DNA of 64,000 bases from Oscheius dolichura. Taxonomy: Eukaryota > Nematoda > Chromadorea > Rhabditida > Rhabditidae. Under the pieces are notes generated by a model. That model was not told the DNA's origin, did no database searches, and worked only from the letters and a program-made list of their open reading frames with translations. This document shows positions 25,385 to 39,093 of the stretch, in pieces; the first letter of the stretch is position 1, and every line of letters starts with the position of its first letter. The DNA is taken from positions 8,666,001 through 8,730,000 of the forward strand of contig OW051494.1 of assembly GCA_932521035.1 (NCBI GenBank), given 5' to 3'. Both the position numbers and the translations under genes were made by a program.

Positions 25385-28300
25385 ATGTTGACCGCGGCGG
25401 GTCGTCGCTTCTCCCGTTGTGCCGTCAGCCCTCGACCCAGGGCGAGGAACTACACCTTGGGAAATCTGCCACCACCGCCAGCTGTGAATATTCGGACACA
25501 TGATGTGCTTAATCCACACGAGAGACGGTCAGCTACCATCTGAATATTAAAGGGAGAAATTGGTTTAGGTTCATCGAAGCAGCAGAACGAGGCGATAAAC
25601 CCACGCTACAGGAACTCCTGAGACGAAAAGACGGCGGCCTGCCGTTGAATGTCAACGCCGTCGACATTATGAACAGATCCGCACTGGAAATTGCCGTGGA
25701 TAATGAAAATCTCGAGGTAAATTGAGCTAAAACGGAGGTAGTCCTTATTTTAACCGCCGGGTATCTCTCTAATGACGCCTTGTAAACGGCAGGCGCGGCC
25801 AAAGTGCGAGTAACCGGCCAAGAAACCTGCCGTTTCTTCATTTTTTGACCTTTCCTCCTTTGAATCTTGTTCGAGAAAGTTTAGAGCTTGTTTTCTCACC
25901 AAAAAGGCCCAATTTTTCCCAGTATTTCGGCCCGCCTTTTTCAAAGAACACTGCGCGTACGAAAATAGGGTCGATGCAAAGAGAGGCCCTCATCCCAAAT
26001 TTGATTTCCCGAGGTTTTCAAGACCAATGAACAGACTTCGCACTCGGTCATAATCACATTGGGAAATAAACGGCTCTTATGGGGCTTTTATGGGAAAAAT
26101 TTTGAAAATCATTGGATGAAGGGGTCTTTGATTGATTTGCACAAGGTTCCACCATAGAATATGCCTAATTTTAGTCTTTTCTGCTAGAAAAAACAGTCTT
26201 TTTCCATTAAATAACAGCGCTTCCGAGTCAAATATCGAATGGGAAGCCTATGAACCTTGTTGTTCTTGCTGCACAGCCGAGACAGCGCCCCGTGTCCCCG
26301 ATTTTAGAATCGGAGACTGTCTCCAATGTAAAAATCCAGCCCTACTCTCTGTGTGAATTGCAAACAGGGAGACGAAACCCACAAGACCCAGGAAACTTGA
26401 AAATATACCAACAAAAAGGAGGACCAGGCCTTGAGAGAGCCCATGGCGATTACAGTTCCCCTATAACTCGTGGAAGCCCTAGACGAAGGCCTACAGAGGA
26501 TCAACATTCCCACAATTCTCATCAATATTGAACAGTAGCTCTCAATCTAGTTGGAGGTCTAGACCAGCGTTGGGCGAACAAAGGGTCTAAAAAAACGAAC
26601 CGAACACTTTCTGGTGGGTCCGGCTCGGAAAAACGAGGCGAGCCGGAAGGCTGTGTTCGAAAATCGAACCGAGCCGAACATTTTTTGAGGTATCCGGCTC
26701 GGAAAAACGAGCTTTTTCGAGCCGAGCCGAACTGTTCGCCCAACCCTGGTCTAGACTTGGGCGGATGATCCTAACTTGAATCGAAGAGCCCTTCCCCTAT
26801 ACTTAATTTTCCCGCTCCTTGGAGTGATCCAAGCATGATCCTCGCCCGGCTCCTAATACTCATGGCTCTCGCCAGTGGCTTCCGATTGTGGCATACCGAT
26901 CGTCAAATTCCTTCAGTGAATCAGATTCGGAGAGGGGCTACCAGAACGCAAATATATCGGCTCTAGACGGTCTAAATTGTTCAGTCTAAAAACAAAAGTT
27001 GTAGGTTACGAGGAGATCTTTTGATTGAAACGAAAATTAGCGCACTACGAGACGATCTAGTCTTTACTTTGCGGTCTCTAGGTAAACGACGTACAGTGCA
27101 GAATTTTTAGAGTTCGGATGGCTTCTAAAAGCTTTGTTTAATTTTCTTCCCAGACTATTGGCATATGCTGTACAGTATCCCGTTTTCAGGTGGTCGAACT
27201 GCTCCTCCAACAGCCCGACATCCGCATTGGCAATGCCCTGCTCTGCGCTATACGAGAAGGTCCGTTCGGCTGGCCCGTTATTTTCCGATCCAAAGATTAA
27301 AACCCGCGTGGGAGGAGGCTATTCCCCTCCTTATTTTATACTCCACTTCAATATAATTGACTCTCCCGACGACTCCGTTCAGGTGTCTATAAGATGGTCG
27401 AGATGCTCATCAACCACCCGTCGATCACGCCGGAAATGCTCGGCGAGGGATGGTCACAACATCTGGATCCGGGAATCTCGGCCAGCTCAGAATATCCGAG
27501 GTTTTTAAGCGGAATTTAAAGGGCGGAAAAATTAGGAAGAACATTTTAGTGACATCTCACCTGTGGTCTTAGCCGCGCAATTGAATCACTTCGAAATATT
27601 GAGCATGCTTCTCTCGAGGAAGGCTCTGATCGAGAAGCCACATAGGTATAGTATCTAGTCGACTACAGTAACCCAAATATACACTTTATAGACACTTCTG
27701 TATGTGTGAGACCTGCGACAGGGAGCGATTAAACGACTCGTTGCAGCACTCCCTGAAAAGGATCAACAAATACAGGTACCGTACTCATTTACTTATCGTA
27801 TTCTCCGGAATTTGTAGGTTATATTGAATAGAATACGATAATTTGAGCCACAAATATGATGAGGAATTTTCAGAGCCCTGGCTAGCCCGGCTTGGATGAG
27901 TCTAACCAGCCCGGATCCCATCAAATCTGCCTTCAAATTGAGCTGGGAACTGCGACAGCTGTCACTGGTGGAACTGGAATTCAAAGAAGTCTATCAAAAG
28001 GTAAGAGAGAGGTGAAAGGGATAGATGAATATTGGAGACTAGGATCTACCGTAACAATTGGGGGAGACGAGGATAAAAGGGGAATTTTGAGATTCCGTAA
28101 TGGCTAGGAAATTTGGATTTTTGCCCGGAATTCCCATCTCCTGACTCTCATTAACGACTTGTTCCGTTTTGAGGATCATATTGGGGATAGAAAGTCTCCT
28201 TTAATCAGTCACCCTCGTGCTCGGGTCTAAAATTCACCTGTATTGGATAATCAAAATGAGCGGGAAAGTCAAGGGTCTGCCGAAAAGATAGAGCACAGAT

Positions 28301-31300
28301 AGCGCTAAAAGTAATACATGGAAGCCCAACAGAAGAGTCTATATAATAACCAGGGATCATCTTGAGACCCAGGATACCAGTACAAGGCAGCAGGCGACAG
28401 TAGGCTTCCCTGAAAGACCCAGGTAATCTAAACCTACAGAGCCGAGTACTGTAGGAAGAGGGAATCACTCATTTCGACGCTACAAACTGGGTAGAATTCT
28501 CTGCAAACTGAAATGACCCGAGAAATTTGTATCCGGCTCGAGAGAAGCCTTCTGTCGGGTGGGCGGTGGTGATCAAGCAGAAGGGTTTTCCTTTTATTCT
28601 TGGCTAATTATTCCGCCCGGGAGATCGTTTCCATGAAACCTGTCGTCAAACCAAGTACAATTTCGTGTTCATCCATCTAAAACCCCAATTCAAGCGTCCC
28701 ATGGCTGAAAATCCCATACCAGCCGTCCAAAAAGTCGCCGCTATCTCCCCGTAATTCAAACTCCTTCTCAAAATTTTTCACTAGAATACGGTATTCCAGA
28801 TGGCTCACGATTGCAATCAGTATGCTGTCGACTTGTTGAGTCAGTGCCGCTCCAGCGAGGAACTGATCGCCGTCCTGAATAAGGACACATCCGACACCAA
28901 CGAGCAAGTAGAGCCTTGGAGCGCGCGGCTCTCCCTCTCCCGGTTGAAATTGGCCATCAAATACGAACAGAAAGCGGTAACTCCTCTTTTTCTCCATTAT
29001 ATAGTCCTTTAAACTCTCCAGTTTGTCTCCCATCCCCACTGTCAGCAACTCCTGATGTCCATCTGGTATGAGGGCTTCCCCGGCCGGCAGCAGCGCGGCT
29101 CCTGGTGGAATTACCTCGTCTGTGCCTTGCTTGTCTTCTTATGGCCAATGTTTTCTGTCTGTTATATTCTCGTAAGTCTAAAAATTGAAAACAAAAAGAA
29201 AAAAGAGTTCTCTAGATGCCAAAAAGCCGAATTGGACGGATAGTTCGCTCGCCGTTCATGAAATTCCTCTACTATTCCATTTCCTTTGGCTGTTTTTTGA
29301 TGCTCTTGACTTTGGCGACGTTTGAGAGTTATCGAGGAGAGAAAGGAGAGGTTAAGGTGGGAATTTTACGGTTTTTAAAGCTAATCTGCAGTGATGGCAA
29401 AACTCCGTTCAAAGGCGAAAAAAACGTCAATAAGCAGTATATTTCAGGGTTCTTTCGGTACACGAGCTTCTGATCGTGGCCCCCCGGCGACTATCATCGA
29501 ATCGCTGGTAATGATCTGGGTACTCGGGATGCTCTGGTCCGAGATCAAGCAGCTCTGGGACGAGGGGTTCAAGCGCTACATCCATCAGTGGTGGAATTGG
29601 CTGGACTTTATCATGATCTGCCTCTACCTGACCACAATATCCATCCGTCTCTCCGCGTTTTCCATCTTCAAAGGACTGCCAAACGACCGTTTCGTCATTC
29701 GTTCCCGTTGGGAGGCGTATGAGCCAATGCTGGTGGCGGAGGCCCTCTTCGCCGTGGGGAATGTCTTCAGCTTCGCCAGGATCATTTATCTCTTCCAAAC
29801 TAATCCATATCTAGGTCCCTTGCAGGTGAGAAAAGCCAAAATCCCGGAATTTCAGGCGAGAGGCCCCGGGTTCGACTCCCGGTTCGGCCCAATCCATTAT
29901 GCCTTTTTTTCCATTTTTCTTTTTCAGATTTCACTTGGTTGTATGCTTGTAGATGTGGCAAAGTTCTGTTTTATATTTGTACTGATCATTTCCTCCTTCA
30001 GCATCGGTCTAGCCCAACTTTATTGGTATACAAATAATAAAAACGGGAAAAGAAATGGTTCAGGTATTATGATCCAGATACTCCTGTCTGCATGGATGGA
30101 AGAGAATGTGCTCAGATGTCTAATGTCTTTTCCTCGTGAGCTAGACAGCAAATCCTCTGATAAAAAATGGATTTTAGAATAGCCGACTCGTATTTAACTC
30201 TATTATGGGCCCTTTTCTCTATTACAAAGGTGGAAGACACTAATGTCATCGAGGTAAGCTAACGAATCATATTAAAATTGCCAAAATATAGCTTATAACT
30301 TCCAATAGAACCTATAAAATATAAACTATTAAAAATAATAAATAAAAATAAAGAAAACTAATGAATTCTTACAGAATCACCATTTCACGCAGTCAGTCGG
30401 CCGTGGAATGTTCATAATGTACCATTGTACCTCGATAATCGTCCTGTTGAATATGCTCATCGCTATGATGAGCCATTCCTTCCAAAATATCAACGATCAC
30501 GCCGATTTGGAATGGAAATTTCATCGCACCAAGCTGTGGATGGCTCATTTCGACGAGGGTTCTAGTTTGCCGCCTCCATTCAATATTGTTATTACTCCTA
30601 AAGTAAGAAAATATATTTAAAAAAAGATATAAACTAATATAATATTTTTAGGCTATTGTCAATTTCCTAAACGGGTTGGTAAATACGGTTAGATGGCTAT
30701 TAGGAAAATATACATATACGAAGAGTGTTAGCAGAGCAACAATTAGGGTAAGTTGATGTGTTCTTTGAATTTTTCATGTCTGCAACGTTTTCTCCACTTG
30801 AAGAGCACTCTCACAGCTTATAGAGAGACTCTCAATATTGTTATTATTCCCCGAAGTGTTCAAACTACGAACAATTTTCTAAAAATGAGAACAATGGTCT
30901 CATTTTGCAGAGACCAGGCTATTCTCGAAAACGAAATGAACTGGATAGAAAAACAGACGATGAAGAAGATGGTAAAAATCAACTGACCTATCGAGATATT
31001 GTTGCCCGTCTCGTTCGCCGACTTATTCATCAAACCATGAAGAATATGAAGCTGGACGGCGTGAATGAAGACGATCTCCATGAGATCAAGCAAGACATCA
31101 GCAGTCTGAGGTAAAATACACTGAAAAGAAAAAGAAAATATGATTTTTTAGATACGAGTTGAGGGACGACAGGCAGCGGGAAATTAAGAGAAGCTCAAGT
31201 CATATTGATTCTGTTAAGAGGGATATTATGAGAACTATGAGCAATACCAGACGCTCACAGAGAAAACCATTCACTCGCTATAAAGCCACACGAACATCAG

Positions 31301-31860
31301 TGGCAGAAGAATCGGAATCCGATACTGAAGACGAGGGCAACAGCTGGTAAGCAAGAACATTCTCCGGGCCACAAAATTTTCTCAGCGTTTCAAATATTTT
31401 CACTCCTCCTGTTGATTCCTCGCTTCCCGAAATAACAACCGATTCTGCTGAAAAGAAATCGCGAAGAAGCAGCGGTATCATTTCCTGCCATTAAAATAAA
31501 GAAAAGAAAAATTATAGATTCAACTTACCATACCAAGAAAAACGAGGAAGGATTACGGAGGTCTTCTGAATCTTCAAAGAGAGGATCACATCATATTCTT
31601 CGAAAGACGGATACCTCCTTTAGTTTTCCTATCAATGGTGTATTACAATCACCTGTATTCCGGTAAATGGTGAAACAAATGTGAAAATATATTAAAATTT
31701 TAGGGAACGATCAAAATCTCCCCAGCCTGAAGCTCCTATTGAAGCTATTGTAGCTTTGAGGAATGATATCAATCAAAAATTGGAAGAGATTATGCGATCT
31801 ATCAATCAGCCAAAACGAAACAGCCGAGTGGGATTTTGCGAGCCTGAGAAGGACAATTAA
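25385..31860 (+). CDS. trpc (trp-1/trp-2 like): TRPC-type cation channel
   Basis: Twenty exons join in frame to 982 residues: 25385-25527, 25569-25716, 27190-27259, 27383-27500, 27550-27645, 27692-27775, 27874-28000, 28800-28976, 29022-29171, 29216-29356, 29448-29825, 29928-30063, 30183-30253, 30375-30602, 30652-30747, 30911-31110, 31152-31346, 31386-31474, 31518-31662, 31704-31860. In order: N-terminal ankyrin repeats ([20 protein letters not shown]), the TRPC linker ([32 protein letters not shown]), six membrane segments ([33 protein letters not shown]), the S6 region [17 protein letters not shown], and the TRP-box region [17 protein letters not shown] followed by LPPPF. A C-terminal coiled coil ([18 protein letters not shown]) follows. 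TRPC channels pass Na+ and Ca2+ at the plasma membrane. The start follows TTTTTGCAG, a likely trans-splice site. Introns 2 and 7 are long and repeat-bearing. Confidence 0.95.
26559..26755. mobile_element. Hairpin MITE-like element in TRPC intron 2
   Basis: Ends AGACCAGCGTTGGGCGAACA (26561-26580) and TGTTCGCCCAACCCTGGTCT (26733-26752) are inverted copies. Inside, TCCGGCTCGGAAAAACGAG occurs twice in direct order and GAGCCGAGCCGAAC-type strings can pair with it. Confidence 0.65.
29852..29890 (+). pseudogene. tRNA 3'-half fragment in TRPC intron 11
   Basis: GCGAGAGGCCCCGGGTTCGA followed by CTCCCGG is a perfect tRNA variable loop plus T arm (GTTCGAC loop, CCGGG/CCCGG stem), most like tRNA-Gly. 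No D arm, anticodon arm or matching 5' acceptor strand lies upstream; the intron starts only 26 bases before. It is a relic or a tRNA-derived repeat end, followed by a T run. Confidence 0.6.
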
Positions 31861-32005
31861 TCTAAACGGGTAAAAATGCGATCTCAATAAATTTTATTAC
31901 GTGGTGAAGAAAAATGAAGATTTACAAAGTATGAATATGTTAGACAGTAAGAACAAACCGTATGCAATTTGATTACGCGTTGATCACCTAATAACGTTGC
32001 ACTAC

Positions 32006-34260
32006 TTATCCACCACACTGCTTTTTTTTCAAATAGTCGACAACTGTTCTAATTGCAGATCCCTATATCTCGTTACTTTACGTTAAAAATAAAACTCACT
32101 TCATCTTCTCCCGTTAAAATATTCAGATATTCTTCAAATGGCATTGCTAGTCTATCTTTTAAAGAAAGAATTAATTCATTCAAACTGCTGTCTAATAATG
32201 ATTCGGTGTTTTTAAAGCTAAATGCAATATAATAAAAAGGATAGCAACGATATACCAGAATTTGGTTGAATGTATCGTTCTCTCTTTATTCAAAATGATT
32301 ACTCCAACGTTACTGCCACCTTCTGACTGTTTTTTCAAAATTACTTGCAGCCTGGCATCGGTTTGAGAGAGTACCTTGTTAAGAAAGATCCGCAAAGGAT
32401 TTGCCTGCAATAGAATCATTGAAAGCAGTATGCAATCCAACTTCAATTGGTTCTATTTCGTCCATTTCTATAGTACAGCTAGCAAAATCCTCGACTGCAA
32501 GTACATCGAGACAGTCCTGACGAATATAATAGCTGTCATCTTCCTCAATACTTTCTTGTTTTTCATCGTCTTTGTGTTCTTCACAGCTATAAACGGAAAT
32601 TTATTTTGAAAATTGTAAAATAACCTCATAAACTCATCATCCATTAAACCTTCTTCGGGCACGCTAACTTCAGTAAGGGGAATGGGAGGTGGACTCAAGG
32701 TGACGTCTCTACCGGCAGCCTTAAAATATTTTCGATTATAAAAATTCCAAGATACAAACCATTCGAGGCATGGCTTGCCTTGACGCCTGTTTTTTCTTAG
32801 GAGCTTCGCTCCAATAACTCTTAACATGATTCTTCCAATCTGCTGTATCCCAGGCATTATCTACTGAAAGAGATGTATTTGTTACAGATGTAAAGGTAGC
32901 GTACAACACTTAAACTCATAATCACGTAAAGTTTCCATCAAAATGACAACGGACTGTGCAATTTGTGCTATTTGATGCTTTAAAGACAATAATAATAAAA
33001 ACAAGAAACAAAGATCTACCTTCTCTGCTAGCTCTAAGCTTTCACGTATGTCTTTTGGGATTTCCAGCCGCTCAATTATTGTATTATAAAGTTGAATAGC
33101 AAGATCCGTTTCGAATAGTTTTAAAGTTCTTCTAAATGAATCTATTCTACATCGGTTACTAGTCTTACTGGAGATCTTTAGAGCCAATTCCTTCTTCTAG
33201 TTGCAAATCCGCCGAACAATTAGTTAACCAGTGCCATTGATATAATGAAATCGAGATCATTTCGTTATATCTATTGAAATACTCTCCTATAAATATATTA
33301 GCTTCTTGTAAAATAAAGGTATTACTCTTGGTATGGCTGTCGATGCCCTCTAGTTTAATATTTGTATCCAATTTAGTGCAAAGATCTGCAAGAAAACATC
33401 GTACATGCAAAGGAATATAAGGAGCATTAACCAATGCCTGGAAGTTTTTATGGAAAAATAATGAGCACATGTTACCTGTAAGAAAATTGGATGCTTCTGA
33501 AAAGTGCATGGCCATGTGAGTTGGACATCGAATAATTTTATTTGAATAGGTTCACAGGGGAGGACCGCTGATAGATACTCCGAAACTGGATGATGTCTTG
33601 AATTATCGACGAGGTCTACATTTAGTATATCATGTTCAGCCTAAACCGAAAAATAAGCAGCCGCGCATCGCATCACTTACGGAGTGATAAATTTCCATAT
33701 ATTTTTCCCAAATTGATTTGATCAAAAAAGGTGCATCTTGTAGGCCATTTTGCGAGAATTCTAAACAACAATATAAAAATGAATGATCCATACCTGGACT
33801 TAGGAATGCCTTCAAGGTAGTCGCAAGAAAATCGGTAATCACATTCTGTTCTATCTAAAAAAACAGTTTCTTTATCGGAAAGCCACAGACCTCATTTTCG
33901 AACGAATCTGTGATTATTTTCTCGTTGCCGCAGACGAATGACTGCAGTTGTGGTACAAATTCTTTCGCCAATAAAGCTTCAACATAAATCTGGCTAAAAC
34001 AGTAGTATGATGAGCCAACAAACGGCCAACCTTCTTTTTGGTTTTACAACAACTTCCGTTGCAAACAAGTACTTTCCATAAGTGAAATACATTCTACGCA
34101 AACCTGGCTGTGCTTTTTCAACGGTGAGCGTAGTTTTTATCTTAGCTAGCAATGATTCGAGGAACCTCTTCTCGTTCCTAGCTTTCTTTACAGCCTCCTG
34201 CTCTTTAGGTAGAACATAGCCCATTGGCACTTTAAACTTGGCGAATTCATAAATATCCAT
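32006..34260 (-). CDS. Multi-exon gene, product not recognised
   Basis: At least a dozen small exons on the minus strand carry continuous coding text between TTTTAG-type acceptors. Starting from MDIYEFAKFKVPMGYVLPK: QIYVEALLAKEFVPQLQSF, IEQNVITDFLATTLKAFL, LQDAPFLIKSIWEKYMEIYH, ALVNAPYIPLHVRCFLADLC, SFRRTLKLFETDLAIQLYNT, NAWDTADWKNHVKSYWSEAP, GRDVTLSPPPIPLTEVSVPE, an acidic stretch CEEHKDDEKQESIEEDDSYY, and the end MPFEEYLNILTGEDE|GSAIRTVVDYLKKKQCGG. The pattern suggests a mostly helical protein of several hundred residues with an acidic C-terminal region. I could not assign a family. The start ATG (34260) is tentative; it lies about 180 bases below the UBE2D stop on the same strand, so the two genes could be co-transcribed. 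A few internal exon edges are uncertain, notably near 33520-33560. Confidence 0.6.
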
Positions 34261-34441
34261 ACAAACTAATTTGTAATATGGCCACCTAGCGTATGAAGAT
34301 AACAGAAGGCTACAACAATAAACTAATACAAAATAAACACAACATGTACCCGAACATTTATTCAGAACCAAAACCGGTACTTTTAGAAGCGGATGTACAG
34401 ATTTTTTCGTTATAATAAACACCGGATCGTCGACAGTGTAT

Positions 34442-36471
<2,030 letters not shown>

Positions 36472-37181
36472 ATGAGGGAAATTATTCTAATCTTATCGTT
36501 CCTCGCCCTAGCTGATACCGCTCTCCGAAGACATAAGCCCTGTGTCAATGGAGACCAAGAAGGTTCCTTCTTCCCATAGCTAGAAAGAATTTTTCGTTTT
36601 TAGGTGATAAATGTTATTGTAAAGACGGCTGGACGGGTGCGCTTTGCCATCGGAAGATGAATTGCGAAGGCTACGAAAGACAAGATAACGGATCGTAAGT
36701 GGAACTGTTAAACGAAAAAGAGAACCCTCTTGCTAGCTGCATCCAATGTCTAGAGGGATGGATTGGACCCGACTGTGATACAATTGACTGCAATGGACAT
36801 GGAGAAGCAAACTATGATTTCACAAATTGCACCTGCACAAAGCCGTATTCAGGTAAAAGAATACATGGAAGCCTACAGAAAAAAAAATGTTTTAGGTGAC
36901 TTCTGTGACAGGTTCACTACAGAAGATGTCTATAGCTATTACAACAATATGGCATCCCAAACAGGAGCTTTGGGAGTTCTTGCTATCATTCCCATGGCCG
37001 CTATATACCTCGGTTGGTACTAACCTTGCACCCGGTTCACCGTTTTACAGTGTGCGACCGATCGGCTAGAAAAAGGCAGCAAAAAAGGGTGGAAGATCAA
37101 CTTTCCGGCGGACACTTCGTGAAGCCTGTGGAAGAATCAAAACAGGGACTACTCGCGGAGCAGGAAGATATGACCGTATAA
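36472..37181 (+). CDS. EGF-like single-pass membrane protein
   Basis: Five exons (36472-36562, 36604-36694, 36737-36852, 36896-37012, 37051-37181) join in frame to 181 residues. A signal peptide (MREIILILSFLALADTALRR) precedes a cysteine-rich EGF-like region: KCYCKDGWTGALCHRKMNC, then CIQCLEGWIGPDCDTIDC and a further part with NCTCTKPYSGDFCD. A hydrophobic stretch (ALGVLAIIPMAAIYL) is followed by a basic stop-transfer (CDRSARKRQQKR) and an acidic tail ending EQEDMTV. This is the layout of a type I receptor or adhesion-like protein at the cell surface. TTTTCAG sits just before the ATG. Ligand and ortholog are not recognised. Confidence 0.8.
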
Positions 37182-37311
37182 AGAGCACAACAAAGAATTC
37201 TAAGCCTATGTTTATTTGAAAATACATTATTTATACAAAACCAAACCTGACCGGTAAAAAACAATAAGAATGAATGGAAATCTGACAAACGATGAATACT
37301 GGTAGCCAAGG

Positions 37312-38029
37312 TTAGTTGTCGCCGAGCTGCTTGTATAATAGGGGTACATATTCATCCCATTCGGCCTAAAATCAGCTAAGTGAGATTTGAAAAACACAAA
37401 CTTGATAAAGATTTCCTGCAATTGGTGTTCCAAGTCCGTGTTTTTCTACAAATTTCGAGGCTTTCCACTGTCCACGGTTTTTATCGGAGCGGTTGGTCAA
37501 CTTTCCATGTTCCGGATCACTGATCTTGCCCTTCTGTTTGAAGACGAGATAAACGTAGCGATGTAGTCCTAAAAGAACAAGATAAAATGAATAAAAAATA
37601 ATATTGGGTACCTGTTTTTTCAGGAGGTCCGGCTCCAACGTATTCGGAAAGCACATCACCCTTGCTAATATCGTTACCAGGTACATTAACGATAAGCCAG
37701 TGATGCCATTCGCGGAATTTGGGATCCTTACGGGATGGAGCATCAGGATCTAAAACATGACTTTGCATTACAAAAGAGACAAAAAATATACCTGTCTTGA
37801 TTACAGTGTAGAGAGCATCCGACTCAGCGTCCCAGGAAAGCTTGGGTGGATTTTGCACTTGTGTAGGAGTTAGCACGTTGCCAAGGTTAGCCTGAAAATT
37901 TTCATTAACACGTGGTATAAATTGAATTACTTCAACTCCACTGTCGAACGACACTTTGACGACCTTGTGCGGGGCGGCGCTCAGAACATCGGGAACCACT
38001 TCATGTTTCTTGAAAGCTTCTTCAGCCAT
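37312..38029 (-). CDS. pebp: Phosphatidylethanolamine-binding protein (PEBP / RKIP family)
   Basis: Minus-strand exons from the ATG at 38029 encode a full [23 protein letters not shown], the CR1 ligand-pocket motif [39 protein letters not shown], the CR2 motif [36 protein letters not shown] and the end [17 protein letters not shown]. PEBPs are cytosolic proteins that bind phospholipid head groups and can modulate kinase signalling. The first intron is only about 39 bases, a multiple of three and free of stops, so retention would insert 13 residues. A TTTTCAG lies 12-15 bases above the ATG. It is convergent with the EGF-like gene; stops are 130 bases apart. Confidence 0.95.
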
Positions 38030-38812
38030 AGCGGCAAACGATCTGAAAACTGAACTTTAGAAAGAGCAAAGGAAAGAAACAAGTATTTCAATATGCAAAG
38101 TTGTTCACAAAAAAATGAAACTATATGCTAGCAATCAATACCTATGCGGAGGAGTGAAAGCAGGCAACGACCGGCAAATCACAGAACGAGCGCAAGTTTT
38201 CACTAGTGAGCAGGCCAACATTTCTGCAAAATGATTACTATATAGCTTGTTTGTAAAAAAGCGAGATGATAAAAATCATAAACATGATTGACAGATACAG
38301 GCGACCGTTTCTGTGATTTGTACGATGAGTAGATTGCAAAAGACATGCTGGGGGAGAACTGAACTCTATTCAGTGAATAAGAACAAAAACAATCATTTTT
38401 CGAGAGCAAGGGGCAGGCAAAAGTAGGCCAACCCCTTTTTTCACCCCGCGCTCCTGTAAAATGAGGCAGGAAGGGATCTAATTTTGAGTTTTCTTCATTC
38501 AATTCATGGAAATCAAGTATTTTTTGTGGGAGAGCATGGAGAAGAAATTGAGTACTTTTTTTGTTCTGCTTCAACATTCTGCGAACGGGTCCGTTAAAAA
38601 AAGTAAACAAGAGGCCACTCCCGTGTACGAGAAAAACGCTGTAAACGGCGTTTGCCTGCAAAAAGTTCAAAACAATTCAACGAACGAACAAACATTCCAT
38701 TAAAAAATTGAACAGAAAAGTAAATGGGAAAAGACCATTTATTGAAGAGCAACATTCTTTCACAAATTTGTAAATAAAGAAGTGAAATAATCTGCAGTTC
38801 GATATAATTGCT

Positions 38813-38984
38813 CTACTGCACAGTCGCATAATAATGGGCTGTCTTCTCCCCATTGCTTCTATTACCAGCAATCCATGAAAGTGACCGGTTCATGTCCGGA
38901 ATTCCGTCCACCACGGCGTCATCGATCCACGGGGGAGGCGGAGCACTATAGGCGGAGCAACCACCTTTCAACCATCTGTCGGAT
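38813..38984 (-). CDS. 3' exon of an unrecognised minus-strand gene
   Basis: After a CCGACAG acceptor the frame reads RWLKGGCSAYSAPPPPWIDD, then VVDGIPDMNRSLSWIAGN and ends KTAHYYATVQ at a TAG (38813-38815). AATAAA follows about 75 bases downstream on the minus strand (near 38737), supporting a true 3' end. A possible upstream exon near 39025-39085 (FAVFYVICVESAVNMVDKVE) does not join in phase with the sites I can see. The upstream part would lie antisense to the start of the kinase gene. Function unknown. Confidence 0.4.
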
Positions 38985-39093
38985 GAGAAAAAGTAAGAAC
39001 GTCAGATCTCAATCTCAACATTTTACCTCTACTTTATCCACCATATTCACAGCTGACTCTACGCAAATAACATAGAATACAGCAAAGGTAAGA

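Noticed and set aside
29852-29890. Intact tRNA gene
   Set aside because: Only the T arm and variable loop are present.
29391-30182. Plus-strand frame of 263 codons read as one exon
   Set aside because: It reads through two TRPC introns; spliced boundaries at 29448-29825 and 29928-30063 give the known TRPC protein.
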